A stretch of 64,000 bases of DNA, taken from positions 2,810,791 to 2,874,790 of the forward strand of contig CAVUMX010000001.1 in the NCBI GenBank assembly GCA_963742725.1. Direction: 5' to 3'. The translations under genes and the position numbers were made by a program. A model generated the notes under the pieces. That model was not told where the DNA came from. It saw only the letters and a program-made list of their open reading frames with translations, and ran no database searches. The stretch comes from CAVVAL01 sp963742725 (GTDB lineage Bacteria > Actinomycetota > Actinomycetes > Mycobacteriales > Cryptosporangiaceae). How positions within the stretch are numbered: position 1 is the stretch's first letter; the number at the start of each line of letters is the position of its first letter. Positions 51,660 through 59,755 of this stretch are shown piece by piece.

Positions 51660-52739
51660 CTACGCGTCGGCGCCGTCACGCGGTGCCTGAGGCTGGCCCG
51701 ACGGTGTGTAGACGCCTTGCGAACCGAGCGCGAGGCCGAGCTGGAACCGGTTCTCGACGTTGAGCCGGTCCATCAGGCCGCGCAGCGTGTAGCCGATCGT
51801 GCGGGTGCTGACGCCGAGCCGGCGGGACACCATCGAATCCGTGTGGCCGGCCGCGAGCTGATCGATCAGGTCCCGTTCCCGGGGCGTCAGGACGATCGAC
51901 GGCAGCGCCGTCCGTGACGGGTCCGGAGCGCCTTCCCACTCGCGGGTGACCACCGAGACCAGGCCCTGCAACAGCGCCGGGTCGGTGATCTCCAGCGCGC
52001 CGGCGCCGGTGTCGCGCAGGTCGATCGGGATGATCGCCACCTTGCGGTCGAACACCAGCACCTTGAGCGGGATGGTGTCGGAGAACCGGGCCTTCGCGCC
52101 TAGCTTCGTCAGTTCCGTGCCGTGCACCCCGATCCTGTCGCCGTCGGCGGGCGGCGCGGCCAGGATGCTCAGCTTGACTCCGCGCATCAGGACGGCACGA
52201 TCGAGCGGCGCGGCCGCCGCGATCGACGGCGCGCTGATCGCCTGCTCGGGGTTCATCGCGAGGTGCTCGTACCGTTCGAGGGCGGACAGCTCCGCGACCC
52301 GCTCCCGGATGATCGGCATGCCACGGAGCAGCCGGACCTTCGTCGGGTCCACATCGTCCGGTGACGTCGGCAGCCCGAGCCCCGTGAAACCCGCGAAATG
52401 CCGCTGGGCCAGCTCCCACGGATCGACCAGCCGCAACCGGCTCCGGCGGAGCAGGTGGATCACCCGGTCGGGTGGTTCGGCCCGCCACAGGTCGGCACTC
52501 GACCTGCGCCGCCGCCCCGCCGTCAGCGAGACGACCGCACGGTGTGCGGCCAGCTCCTCCAGCGCGTCGGCGACGCGCCGGGGCGCCATACCCAGCTCCC
52601 GCGCGGCCGTCGTGACACTCTGCGGGCCGAAGGTGGCGATAGCCCTATACACGAGATCCGCGTCAGCGGAGACTCCCCATCGGACCAACGACGGGACGAC
52701 CACGCTGGCGGGTATCGAAGTCACGCTCCCCGTTGACAC
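51660..52739 (-). CDS. LuxR-type helix-turn-helix regulator
   Basis: 359 residues. The C-terminus is a LuxR-type HTH: LTPRERDLIDQLAAGHTDSM, then VSRRLGVSTRTIGYTLRGLM (about residues 285-325). The N-terminal third has a TrmB-like winged helix (SVTTAARELGMAPRRVADAL), and the middle resembles a phospholipase-D-like ligand domain. GTG 52739 follows GAGAGGGGA; GTG 52724 and TTG 52766 are alternatives. It is divergent from the two CGNC-tailed secreted proteins, 217 bases away, and is a candidate regulator of them. Confidence 0.85.
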   Translation of the reverse strand: MSTGSVTSIPASVVVPSLVRWGVSADADLVYRAIATFGPQSVTTAARELGMAPRRVADALEELAAHRAVVSLTAGRRRRSSADLWRAEPPDRVIHLLRRSRLRLVDPWELAQRHFAGFTGLGLPTSPDDVDPTKVRLLRGMPIIRERVAELSALERYEHLAMNPEQAISAPSIAAAAPLDRAVLMRGVKLSILAAPPADGDRIGVHGTELTKLGAKARFSDTIPLKVLVFDRKVAIIPIDLRDTGAGALEITDPALLQGLVSVVTREWEGAPDPSRTALPSIVLTPRERDLIDQLAAGHTDSMVSRRLGVSTRTIGYTLRGLMDRLNVENRFQLGLALGSQGVYTPSGQPQAPRDGADA

Positions 52740-52956
52740 CCGTCCCCTCTCGTCGTGCCGATTCAATCATTCGCCAACGACATCCCCGGCCTAGGTTTCC
52801 CGAAATTCGGGGTGGTTTGGGCGGTCTGTCGAGTTCGTGACAGCGGTCAATTGCGTAAACCAGCAACGATCCTCTCGTACGGCCGCAGCCGCCCGTGACG
52901 GTGGTGGCTCGTCGTGGTTGCATCAGTCCGGCTGGACATCCATGAACGGGGGAACA

Positions 52957-53502
52957 GTGTTCGGAACGAGGCTTCTGAAACGTTGGTTTGGTGCGGCGCT
53001 ACTGGTCTCAGGGCTGGTGGCGCCCGCTTTGGTCACGGCGCCTGCGATAGCGGACGGTACTCAGCCGTGTACCAATTGGAGTGCGACGATCACGTCGGTG
53101 ACGGCCACCGGGCCGGGCACCGTGGTCGTCACCGGCAAGGCGACTACGCAGTCCGCGAACCCGGCGGTGCCGTGCGCCTACGACGCCCGCCTGCGCGGCT
53201 ACTCGATCACGCAGGCGTGGAACGATCCGTGGTACCTCGACGCGGTCACCGGCGAGGCGCAGCTGCCGGCGACCTGGCGCAACGGTGACACCTACAGCCG
53301 AGGCATCGCGCTCGGCGTCGGCACGAGCGTGGTGTGCGTCCGCACACCGGGTGCCCGAGGAATCTTCTGCTACCGCGTCGACGTCGACGGCGACGAGAGC
53401 GGCAACCCGACCACCCCGATCGTCGGCGGGCAGGTGTGGCCGCTGCTGAGGCCGCGACCGCCGGGCGACGGATCGGTCGACATCTGCGGTAACTGTGTCT
53501 GA
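52957..53502 (+). CDS. Secreted protein with C-terminal DICGNCV tail (copy 1)
   Basis: 181 residues. A signal peptide covers about 1-33 (after a basic TRLLKRW start and AALLVSGLVAPALV). The mature part is a small beta-rich domain with four Cys (QPCTNW, VPCAYD, VVCVRT, FCYRV), a Pro-rich linker, and the terminal sequence GDGSVDICGNCV. GTG 52957 follows CGGGGGAAC; ATG 52942 is also possible. Copy 2 has the same four core Cys and the same seven terminal residues. No family was recognised. Confidence 0.8.
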   Translation: MFGTRLLKRWFGAALLVSGLVAPALVTAPAIADGTQPCTNWSATITSVTATGPGTVVVTGKATTQSANPAVPCAYDARLRGYSITQAWNDPWYLDAVTGEAQLPATWRNGDTYSRGIALGVGTSVVCVRTPGARGIFCYRVDVDGDESGNPTTPIVGGQVWPLLRPRPPGDGSVDICGNCV

Positions 53503-53521
53503 GCGAGTTGGAGGAGTTTTG

Positions 53522-54055
53522 TTGAGCAAGAAGCTGGCTGGCCGGTTCCTGGCAGCCATCGCACTGGTCGGGGGCGCTCTGCTCGCCGTTCCGATGCTGG
53601 CCAACGCCGAGGACGCCGCCCCGGCGTGTGCGAGCTGGTACGCCAACCCGTCACAGCTCACCGCCACGGCCGCGGGCACGGTGACCGTGAGCGGCACCGC
53701 GGGCACTCTCTCCGCGAACATCCCGTGTCAGCGGCACGTCTCGCTGATCGCGTACAAGACCCCGCCGACCGCGGCATCCTGGCGCCCGACCGACGAGGTC
53801 AACCGGGCGTCCGTCGGTTCCACCTGGCGCAAGGGCGACAAGTTCAGCCAGTCGCTCACCGTTCCGGTCGGCACCGCGCTCGTCTGCACGGCACTGGCGC
53901 CGGACGACGCCTACGACGGGTGCTGGCAGGTCAGTGTCGAGGCAGGCGCGGACGGTCAGCCCACGACGCCGGTCGTGGTCGCGCCGGCCGCCCGGCCCAC
54001 GGCACCGGCGACCGACGACGACGGCCCGATCGACATCTGCGGCAACTGCGTCTGA
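53522..54055 (+). CDS. Secreted protein with C-terminal DICGNCV tail (copy 2)
   Basis: 177 residues. The TTG start follows TTGGAGGAG by five bases and is 19 bases after the stop of copy 1; a GTG at 53495 is in frame but overlaps the previous stop. A signal peptide (about 1-29) ends near MLANA. The mature domain repeats the pattern of copy 1: four Cys (PACASW, IPCQRH, LVCTAL, GCWQVS) and a linker rich in Ala/Pro, then DDDGPIDICGNCV. Divergence is high in the domain but the tail is identical, which points to strong constraint on the tail. Confidence 0.8.
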   Translation: MSKKLAGRFLAAIALVGGALLAVPMLANAEDAAPACASWYANPSQLTATAAGTVTVSGTAGTLSANIPCQRHVSLIAYKTPPTAASWRPTDEVNRASVGSTWRKGDKFSQSLTVPVGTALVCTALAPDDAYDGCWQVSVEAGADGQPTTPVVVAPAARPTAPATDDDGPIDICGNCV

Positions 54056-54067
54056 GGATCCGAAAAC

Positions 54068-54103
54068 CACTGCGGCCGGCGGGATCTCCCGCCGGCCGCA
54101 GTG
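54068..54103. terminator. Bidirectional terminator between the secreted pair and serC
   Basis: CACTGCGGCCGGCGGGA (54068-54084) pairs with TCCCGCCGGCCGCAGTG (54087-54103), a perfect 17-bp stem, in the gap between convergent stops at 54055 and 54110. Confidence 0.88.
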
Positions 54104-54109
54104 CTGTGG

Positions 54110-55228
54110 TCAGAGCTTGCCGACGACGTGGTCGATCGCGGCGGTGAGCTTCGCGACGTCGGCCGGGTCGACGCTGGGGAAGAGGGCGACCCGCAGCTGG
54201 TTGCGTCCGAGCTTGCGGTACGGCTCGGTGTCGACGATCCCGTTGGCGCGCAGCGTCTTCGCGACCACTGTGGCGTCGACCGCCGGGTCGAAGTCGATCG
54301 TGGCGACCACGTTCGAGCGCTTCTCCGGGTCCTTCACGTACGGCGTCGCGAACTGGCTGTTCTCCGCCCAGCCGTAGATCGTGCCGGCCGACTCCGCCGT
54401 GCGGGCGGTGCACCAGTCGAGGCCGCCGTTGCCCAGGAACCAGTCGATCTGCTCGGCCATGACGAATAGCGTGGCCAGGGCCGGCGTGTTGTACGTCTGC
54501 TCCAGGCGAGAGTTGTCGACGGCCGTCTTCAGGTCCAGGAACGCCGGGATGTAGCGGTCCGTCGCGGCGATCTCCTCGACACGGGCGAGCGCGGCGGGGC
54601 TCATCAGCGCGAACCAGATGCCGCCGTCCGAGCCGAAGCACTTCTGCGGCGCGAAGTAGTACACGTCCGACTCGGCGATGTCGACGGCGAGACCACCGGC
54701 GCCCGACGTGGCGTCGTGCAGCATCAGCGCGTCGGTGCCCTGCACGCGCTTCACAGGGACGGCGACACCGGTCGACGTCTCGTTCTGCGGCGTCGCGTAG
54801 ACGTCGATGCCGTCCTCGAGCTGGAAGTCCGGCGCGTCACCGGGCTCGCTGGTGATGATCGTCGGGTCGCCCAGGTGCGGGGCGATCTTCACGGCCTTGG
54901 CGAACTTCGAGCCGAACTCGCCGAAGCTCAGGAACTGCGCCCGGTCCTTGACCAGCCCGAACACCGCGGACTCCCAGAACGCGGTCGTGCCGCCGTTGCC
55001 CAGTACCACCTCGTAGCCCTCGGGGAGGCTGAACAGTCCGGCCAGACCCTTGCGGACCCGCGCGACCTCGTTGCGGGCCGTGGCCTGCCGGTGCGAGGTG
55101 CCGAGGTAGGTGGTCGCCACGCCGGCCAGGGCCTGCACGGCTTCCGGACGGACCTTGGACGGGCCGCACCCGAAGCGACCGTCGGCGGGCAGCAGGTCCG
55201 CGGGGATGGTGATCGGGGCGTCGGTCAC
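54110..55228 (-). CDS. serC: Phosphoserine aminotransferase
   Basis: 372 residues, the actinobacterial SerC type. It transaminates 3-phosphohydroxypyruvate with glutamate to give phosphoserine. Features are GCGPSKVRPEAVQAL near the start, the phosphate-binding GNGGTTAFWE and the PLP lysine in FAPQKCFGSDGG. GTG/ATG choice: the first residue is at 55228 (MTDAPITIPADLL). Length matches the mycobacterial enzyme. It is convergent with the CGNC-tail genes. Confidence 0.94.
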   Translation of the reverse strand: MTDAPITIPADLLPADGRFGCGPSKVRPEAVQALAGVATTYLGTSHRQATARNEVARVRKGLAGLFSLPEGYEVVLGNGGTTAFWESAVFGLVKDRAQFLSFGEFGSKFAKAVKIAPHLGDPTIITSEPGDAPDFQLEDGIDVYATPQNETSTGVAVPVKRVQGTDALMLHDATSGAGGLAVDIAESDVYYFAPQKCFGSDGGIWFALMSPAALARVEEIAATDRYIPAFLDLKTAVDNSRLEQTYNTPALATLFVMAEQIDWFLGNGGLDWCTARTAESAGTIYGWAENSQFATPYVKDPEKRSNVVATIDFDPAVDATVVAKTLRANGIVDTEPYRKLGRNQLRVALFPSVDPADVAKLTAAIDHVVGKL

Positions 55229-55346
55229 GTGAAGGCCTCTCGTCGAGCGCTGGTCGGAATTGGCGACGCTGCCGGTCCGATCCTTCCACCGTAATCAGCT
55301 CGATTCAGTCCCCGGGTGATCGCGGACACCGTGACGCTCACCACGG

Positions 55347-56630
55347 CTACTGGCCGACTACTGCGGCGACGCGTTCCGGGATGCGGGTCCGGCGGGCGAT
55401 CGCGGCGTAGGCGAACGCGGCGGCGGCGACCAGGAAGCCGGCGAAGTACCAGACGGGTGCCGGCCCGGTGGATTCCGCGACGCGCATCAGCGTCACGCTG
55501 CTGATCGAACCGGCGAGCTGGAGGACGAGGGAGTCCAGCGAGATGACGGTCGCGCGCTCGCTCGCCTCGGCCTCGCGGTTCAGCAACTCGGACGCTGCCG
55601 GATTGAGCATGCCGAGCCCGGCGAAGATCGTGGCGTACGCCACACCCGCTCCGACCAGCCCGGATGTTCCGTCCAGCTGGAGGCTCGCCGCCAGCCCGAT
55701 CACACCGCCGCCGCAGACGAGCAGGCCGGCCACCGCCTGCCGCGGCGCCGTACCGGTGAGCCGCCGGACCAGCGGTGCCACCGCGCTGCCTAACGACGAC
55801 GCGCCGAACCCGATCGCCGTGACCACCGCGTACCCGGCGCTGCCGGCCGAGGCACCGCCGGTCAGGCTCGCCAGCCGGCCGGGGGTGAGCAGCTCGATCG
55901 CGTTGAGCGTGACCCCGAGCGTGAACGTGCCGGCGAAGATCATGCCGAGGACCGGACTCCCGGCCGCCACCCGGATCCCGCGCACGACCGTCCGTGGCGT
56001 GGCGGCGAGCACTTCCGCCAGCCGGAGTCGCCGCAGCGGCACCGGCTCCGGCATTGCCGCGAGCACGACCACCAGCAGGACGGCCGAACCCAGCGCGGCG
56101 AGCACCGGCGGTATGGCCAGCGCCACGTTCTCGTCCCAGCCGATCTTGAGCAGCCCGAGCGGGACGAAGCCGCCGACCAGGACGCCCACCGCAAGTCCGC
56201 CCGACCCGGCCGAGTGGCCCCACGACATGCCGGTGCTGAGATCGCCGTCCGGGTCGGTGGCGTGGACCGTGTCGACGTACCAGGCCAGCGCCGGCCCCGA
56301 CGACAGCGCCCGTCCGACGCCCTTCAAGCCGGCCGACGCCGCGAACAGCCATGCCGTGTCGGCCGCGGCCAGCACGGCGAACGCGGCCACGTTGAACACC
56401 GCCGCGACGACCAGGACGCCGCGCCGCCCGAGGGTGTCGGCGAGCGCGCCCGTCGGCAGTTCCAGCGCCACCACCAGGACGCTGTGGACCGTGACGACGA
56501 GCCCGATCGTGCTGAGATCCAGCCCACGGTGGGACATGAGCAGCACCATCACCGGCAGGTGAAGGCCGACAGGAATCCAGGTCAGGCCGCTGACCAGTGC
56601 GAATCGGCGAGCCGCGGAGCGGGCGTTCAT
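55347..56630 (-). CDS. MFS transporter co-transcribed with the ArsR-type regulator
   Basis: 427 residues with about 12 helices. A-motif-like loop GALADTLGRRGVLVVA lies between helices 2 and 3. ATG 56630 overlaps the stop of the upstream regulator (ATGA), so the regulator controls it. Probably a small-molecule exporter. No other motif narrows the substrate. Confidence 0.88.
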   Translation of the reverse strand: MNARSAARRFALVSGLTWIPVGLHLPVMVLLMSHRGLDLSTIGLVVTVHSVLVVALELPTGALADTLGRRGVLVVAAVFNVAAFAVLAAADTAWLFAASAGLKGVGRALSSGPALAWYVDTVHATDPDGDLSTGMSWGHSAGSGGLAVGVLVGGFVPLGLLKIGWDENVALAIPPVLAALGSAVLLVVVLAAMPEPVPLRRLRLAEVLAATPRTVVRGIRVAAGSPVLGMIFAGTFTLGVTLNAIELLTPGRLASLTGGASAGSAGYAVVTAIGFGASSLGSAVAPLVRRLTGTAPRQAVAGLLVCGGGVIGLAASLQLDGTSGLVGAGVAYATIFAGLGMLNPAASELLNREAEASERATVISLDSLVLQLAGSISSVTLMRVAESTGPAPVWYFAGFLVAAAAFAYAAIARRTRIPERVAAVVGQ

Positions 56631-57208
56631 GCGAAGTACCCCCGGAACGGATGGGTGGAGATGAAGATCGCGACCTGCTCGGCGTCGGCCTCGTCGGCGT
56701 CGCGGGTGGCGTACTCCTCGACCAGCTCGCCGATCCGCTCGTTCAGTTCGGCCAACGACGCCGCCGTGAGCCGGAGGACGGTGTCGCTCTGGCCGGCCAC
56801 GGCGCCCCAGTCAGGGCCGTACGTCGCCCGCTGCTCGTCGAACGTCTCCGCGATCCGTGCCGTGAACGCGCGCTGCCGTTCGCGCATCCAGCGGCTGGCC
56901 TCGGCGCCCTCGGGCTGGCTCTCGAAGTCCGGCTCCGACCAACTCGTGTACCGGTGCTTCGCGCGCCAGCGCTTGTCCCGCGCGTTGGGCTGGTCCGCGT
57001 CCTCCTCGACGTAACCGAAGCGGGCGAGCTGCCGCAGGTGATAGCTCGTCGAGCCGCTGCTCTCGCCGAACTGCCGGGCGAGTTCGCTGGCCGTCGCCGG
57101 CCCGGTGAGGCGTAGCGCGCCCAGCAGACGGACGCGCAACGGGTGGGCCACGGCCTTCAACGTCGCGACGTCGGAGACGTAGTAGGTGTCTGCTCGGCGC
57201 TCGCTCAT
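56627..57208 (-). CDS. ArsR-type winged-helix regulator
   Basis: 193 residues. The winged helix is LKAVAHPLRVRLLGALRLTG followed by SELARQFGESSGSTSYHLRQ and LARFGYVEED (about 17-70). It has no Cys-based metal site, so it is more like the non-metal ArsR/HTH_20 group. The C-terminal 100 residues form a longer ligand domain. ATG 57208 starts 16 bases from a large AT-rich palindrome that is likely its own operator. The MFS gene follows with an ATGA overlap. Confidence 0.9.
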   Translation of the reverse strand: MSERRADTYYVSDVATLKAVAHPLRVRLLGALRLTGPATASELARQFGESSGSTSYHLRQLARFGYVEEDADQPNARDKRWRAKHRYTSWSEPDFESQPEGAEASRWMRERQRAFTARIAETFDEQRATYGPDWGAVAGQSDTVLRLTAASLAELNERIGELVEEYATRDADEADAEQVAIFISTHPFRGYFA

Positions 57209-57224
57209 GCCCCTCACGGTAGAC

Positions 57225-57270
57225 CGCAAAGAACTCTTTGCAAAGAGCATTTTGCAAACTTCTCTTTGCG
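57225..57270. promoter_or_regulatory. AT-rich compound palindrome, probable ArsR operator
   Basis: Within GC-rich DNA, CGCAAAGA (57225-57232) and TCTTTGCG (57263-57270) frame a 46-bp dyad. Inside it are CTTTGCAAAG (57236-57245) and TTTTGCAAA (57250-57258), related to the outer arms by a common TTTGCAAA core. It ends 17 bases upstream of the ArsR start on the minus strand. Confidence 0.7.
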
Positions 57271-57297
57271 AACCCGGCAGCGGTGGCGCCTGAAGGT

Positions 57298-57437
57298 CAG
57301 CTGCGGCGGCACCCCGGCTGGGCGGCACCGGGCGGCTGGGCGGCACCCGCCGCCGCCCGCCGCCTTCCGCCCAGCCCTCGCGCGCGCCCAGCCCGGCCGG
57401 CCCGCGCCGGCCGCGCCGGCCCAGCCCTCGCGTGCCC
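57298..57437. repeat. GC-rich repeats between divergent ArsR and SDR genes
   Basis: GGCTGGGCGGCACC occurs two to three times near 57317-57350, and CCCAGCCCTCGCG twice near 57371-57433. Pro/Arg-like shadow frames pass through it, but no gene is supported. Confidence 0.5.
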
Positions 57438-57469
57438 GCTGTCTGGCGGGTGGCGCTTAGCCTGGGCGC

Positions 57470-58186
57470 ATGGGACTGGTGACGATCGTGACCGGTGGTA
57501 GCCGCGGCATCGGTGCGGCGACGGTGGCCGCTCTGACCACAGCCGGTCATGCGGTGGCGATCGGCTACGCGCGCGATCGCGACGCCGCCGACGACGTCGC
57601 ACGGGCGACCGGCGGCTTCCCGGTCCAGGTGGATGTGACCGACGAGGACGATGTCGACCGCCTCTTCGACACCGTCGCCGCCGAGTTGGGGCCGGTGACC
57701 GGCCTGGTCAACAACGCGGGCGTGACGAGCCCGATGGGCCGGCTGGCGGACGCCAAGGTCGAGGATCTGCGCCGGGTCGTCGATGTCAACCTGATCGGCG
57801 TGCTGTTGTGCGCGCGCCGGGCGGCGGCTGTCCTGCCGCGCGGCGGGGCGATCGTGAACGTGTCGTCATCGGCGTCGACGATCGGCAGCCCGAACACGTA
57901 CGTGCACTACGCGGCGACGAAGGCGGCGGTCGACGCCCTCACGGTGGGGCTGGCGAAGGAACTGGCGCCGGACGGGATCCGGGTCAACGCGGTGTCGCCG
58001 GGAATCATCCGCACCGGAATCCACGCGTTGTCGGGGGACGCCGATCGTCCGGCCAAGCTGGCGGGCACGATCCCGATGGGGCGCCCGGGGGAGGCCGTGG
58101 AGATCGCCGAGGCCATCGCCTGGCTCATGTCGCCGGCCGCGTCCTACGCGACGGGCGCGGTGCTCCGGGTCGCCGGTGGACTCTGA
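57470..58186 (+). CDS. Short-chain dehydrogenase/reductase
   Basis: 238 residues. The cofactor site is TGGSRGIG (8-15), NNAG is at 81-84, and the catalytic pair is Y147 and K151 (YVHYAATKAA) with a Ser near 133. This is a classical SDR close to FabG-type ketoreductases. TAGCCT (57458-57463) lies exactly six bases before ATG 57470, so the mRNA is probably leaderless. The substrate is not indicated. A hairpin follows the gene. Confidence 0.9.
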   Translation: MGLVTIVTGGSRGIGAATVAALTTAGHAVAIGYARDRDAADDVARATGGFPVQVDVTDEDDVDRLFDTVAAELGPVTGLVNNAGVTSPMGRLADAKVEDLRRVVDVNLIGVLLCARRAAAVLPRGGAIVNVSSSASTIGSPNTYVHYAATKAAVDALTVGLAKELAPDGIRVNAVSPGIIRTGIHALSGDADRPAKLAGTIPMGRPGEAVEIAEAIAWLMSPAASYATGAVLRVAGGL

Positions 58187-58196
58187 CCGCAGCCCT

Positions 58197-58255
58197 CGAC
58201 CTTCGGATTTTTGAGGTCCCGCCGCCCCCGCCGACCCTCAAAAGTCCGAAGGTCG
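58197..58255. terminator. Inverted repeat after the SDR gene
   Basis: CGACCTTCGGA (58197-58207) with TTTTTGAGG pairs with CCTCAAAAG and TCCGAAGGTCG (58236-58255), a 20-base arm with one mismatch or bulge. It is 10 bases after the SDR stop. The loop holds CCGCCGCCCCCGCC. Confidence 0.65.
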
Positions 58256-58342
58256 GCGGGGCAGGCAGGCGGGGCAGGCAGACAGGCTGCGGGGCGGGGG
58301 CAAGCGGGCGGGCAGGGCCGGCGGGGCAGGCAGGGCGCCCCT
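58251..58342 (+). repeat. G-rich tract with GGCAGGC and GGGG repeats
   Basis: At least eight runs of three to five G lie on the + strand in about 80 bases, with repeated GGCAGGC units. It fits a G-quadruplex-forming pattern. It is placed just 3' of the convergent citrate synthase stop (58350). Confidence 0.5.
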
Positions 58343-58349
58343 AGCAAAC

Positions 58350-59453
58350 TCAGACGTGCGCGATCGAGTCCCAGCCTTCAACGTCCTGCGGCTTGCGCGA
58401 AGCGGGCCCCACGTACAGCGCGGACGGCCGCACCAGCTTGTTCAGCTTCTTCTGCTCGACGATGTGCGCGCTCCAGCCGGCGGTGCGGGCACAGGTGAAC
58501 ATCGAGGTGAACATGTGCGCCGGTACCTCGGCGTAGTCGAGCACGACGGCCGACCAGAACTCGACGTTCGTGGCGAGCACCCGGTCGGGGCGGCGGGCGT
58601 GCAGCTCGGCCAGGGCGGCCTTCTCCAGCGCCTCGGCGACCTCGAAGCGGCGCGAGCCCAGCTCCTTGGCGGTGCGGCGGAGCACGCGGGCGCGGGGGTC
58701 CTCGGCGCGGTAGACGCGGTGGCCGAAGCCCATGAGGCGGTCGCCCTTGTCCAGCGCGTTCTTGACCCACGCCTCGGCGTTGCCGGACCGCTCGACCTCG
58801 TCCAGCATCTTCAGGACGCGGCTCGGCGCCCCACCGTGCAGCGGACCGGACATCGAACCGATCGCCGACGAAATGCACGCGGCACAGTCGGCGCCGGTGC
58901 CCGCCGCGACACGCGCGGTGAACGTCGAGGCGTTGAGGCCGTGCTCGGCGGCGGAGATGAAGTAGGCGTCGACGGCCTGGACGTGCTTCGGGTCCGGCTC
59001 GCCCCGCCAGCGGATCATGAACCGCTCGACGATCGTGCTCGCCTTGTCGATCTCGCGCTGCGGCACGGCGGGCAGGCCGATTCCGCGCGCGGACTGGGCG
59101 ACGAACGACAGCGTCGTGACCGAGATCCGGGCCAGGTCCTCGCGGGCCTGCGCCTCGTCGATGTCGATGAGCTGGCCGAGGCCCCAGTACGGGGCGAGCA
59201 TCGCCACGGCGCTCTGCACGTCGACCCGGATGTCACCGGAGTGCACCGGGATCGGGAACGGCTCGGCCGGGGGCAGGCCCGGCCCGAACTTCCCGTCGAC
59301 GAGCAGCGCCCACACGTTGCCGAACGAAACGTGGCCCACCAGATCTTCGATGTCGACGCCCCGGTAGCGGAGGGCGCCGCCCTCCCTGTCAGGCTCGGCA
59401 ATGTCGGTCTCGAACGCGACAACGCCCTCAAGGCCCGGTTTGAAGTCAGACAT
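58350..59453 (-). CDS. Citrate synthase
   Basis: 367 residues, similar to the shorter actinobacterial citrate synthase (CitA-like). Catalytic residues are H206 (SGPLHGGAP), H245 (GFGHRVYRAEDPRA) and D306 (WSAVVLDYAEVP). It condenses oxaloacetate and acetyl-CoA, although some paralogues are methylcitrate synthases and this cannot be excluded. ATG 59453 is chosen by the family start (MSDFKPGLEGVVAFETDIAE). It is divergent from pdxH. Confidence 0.92.
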   Translation of the reverse strand: MSDFKPGLEGVVAFETDIAEPDREGGALRYRGVDIEDLVGHVSFGNVWALLVDGKFGPGLPPAEPFPIPVHSGDIRVDVQSAVAMLAPYWGLGQLIDIDEAQAREDLARISVTTLSFVAQSARGIGLPAVPQREIDKASTIVERFMIRWRGEPDPKHVQAVDAYFISAAEHGLNASTFTARVAAGTGADCAACISSAIGSMSGPLHGGAPSRVLKMLDEVERSGNAEAWVKNALDKGDRLMGFGHRVYRAEDPRARVLRRTAKELGSRRFEVAEALEKAALAELHARRPDRVLATNVEFWSAVVLDYAEVPAHMFTSMFTCARTAGWSAHIVEQKKLNKLVRPSALYVGPASRKPQDVEGWDSIAHV

Positions 59454-59755
59454 CCTTCGTCGCTCCCAGTCGTCAACGGCGGCTTGTGCGCGCCGGCCTG
59501 GTCGAACCACCTTGTGGGCGGCCGTAACAATCCTGACTATCTTGCAACTCGCTGGTAGCGCAACGCGAGGCACCCTGCCTGTGTGATGTGCGACATTCCT
59601 GTTTGGGCTACTTTCAAACCTTTCTATTTCGGACGCCTGGCAATCCTTGGCGCGGTCCCGGAGCAACGCCGCCCACCAGTGGTCTACGCCACGGTGAACG
59701 CCGCTACCGTCCCTCCCCGGCATAAGGTCGGGCCAGGCGCACGAGAGGGGGGCCG
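59454..59755. other. 302-bp divergent intergenic region, citrate synthase / pdxH
   Basis: No gene seen. TAAGGT (59723-59728) with a start site a few bases on would serve pdxH, whose Shine-Dalgarno is GAGAGGGGGG. The AT-richer stretch 59595-59640 may hold the citrate synthase promoter on the other strand. Confidence 0.4.

Noticed and set aside
52957..54055. The CGNC-tailed proteins as lanthipeptide precursors
   Set aside because: They have Sec-type signal peptides and 150-residue folded domains, and there is no modification enzyme nearby.
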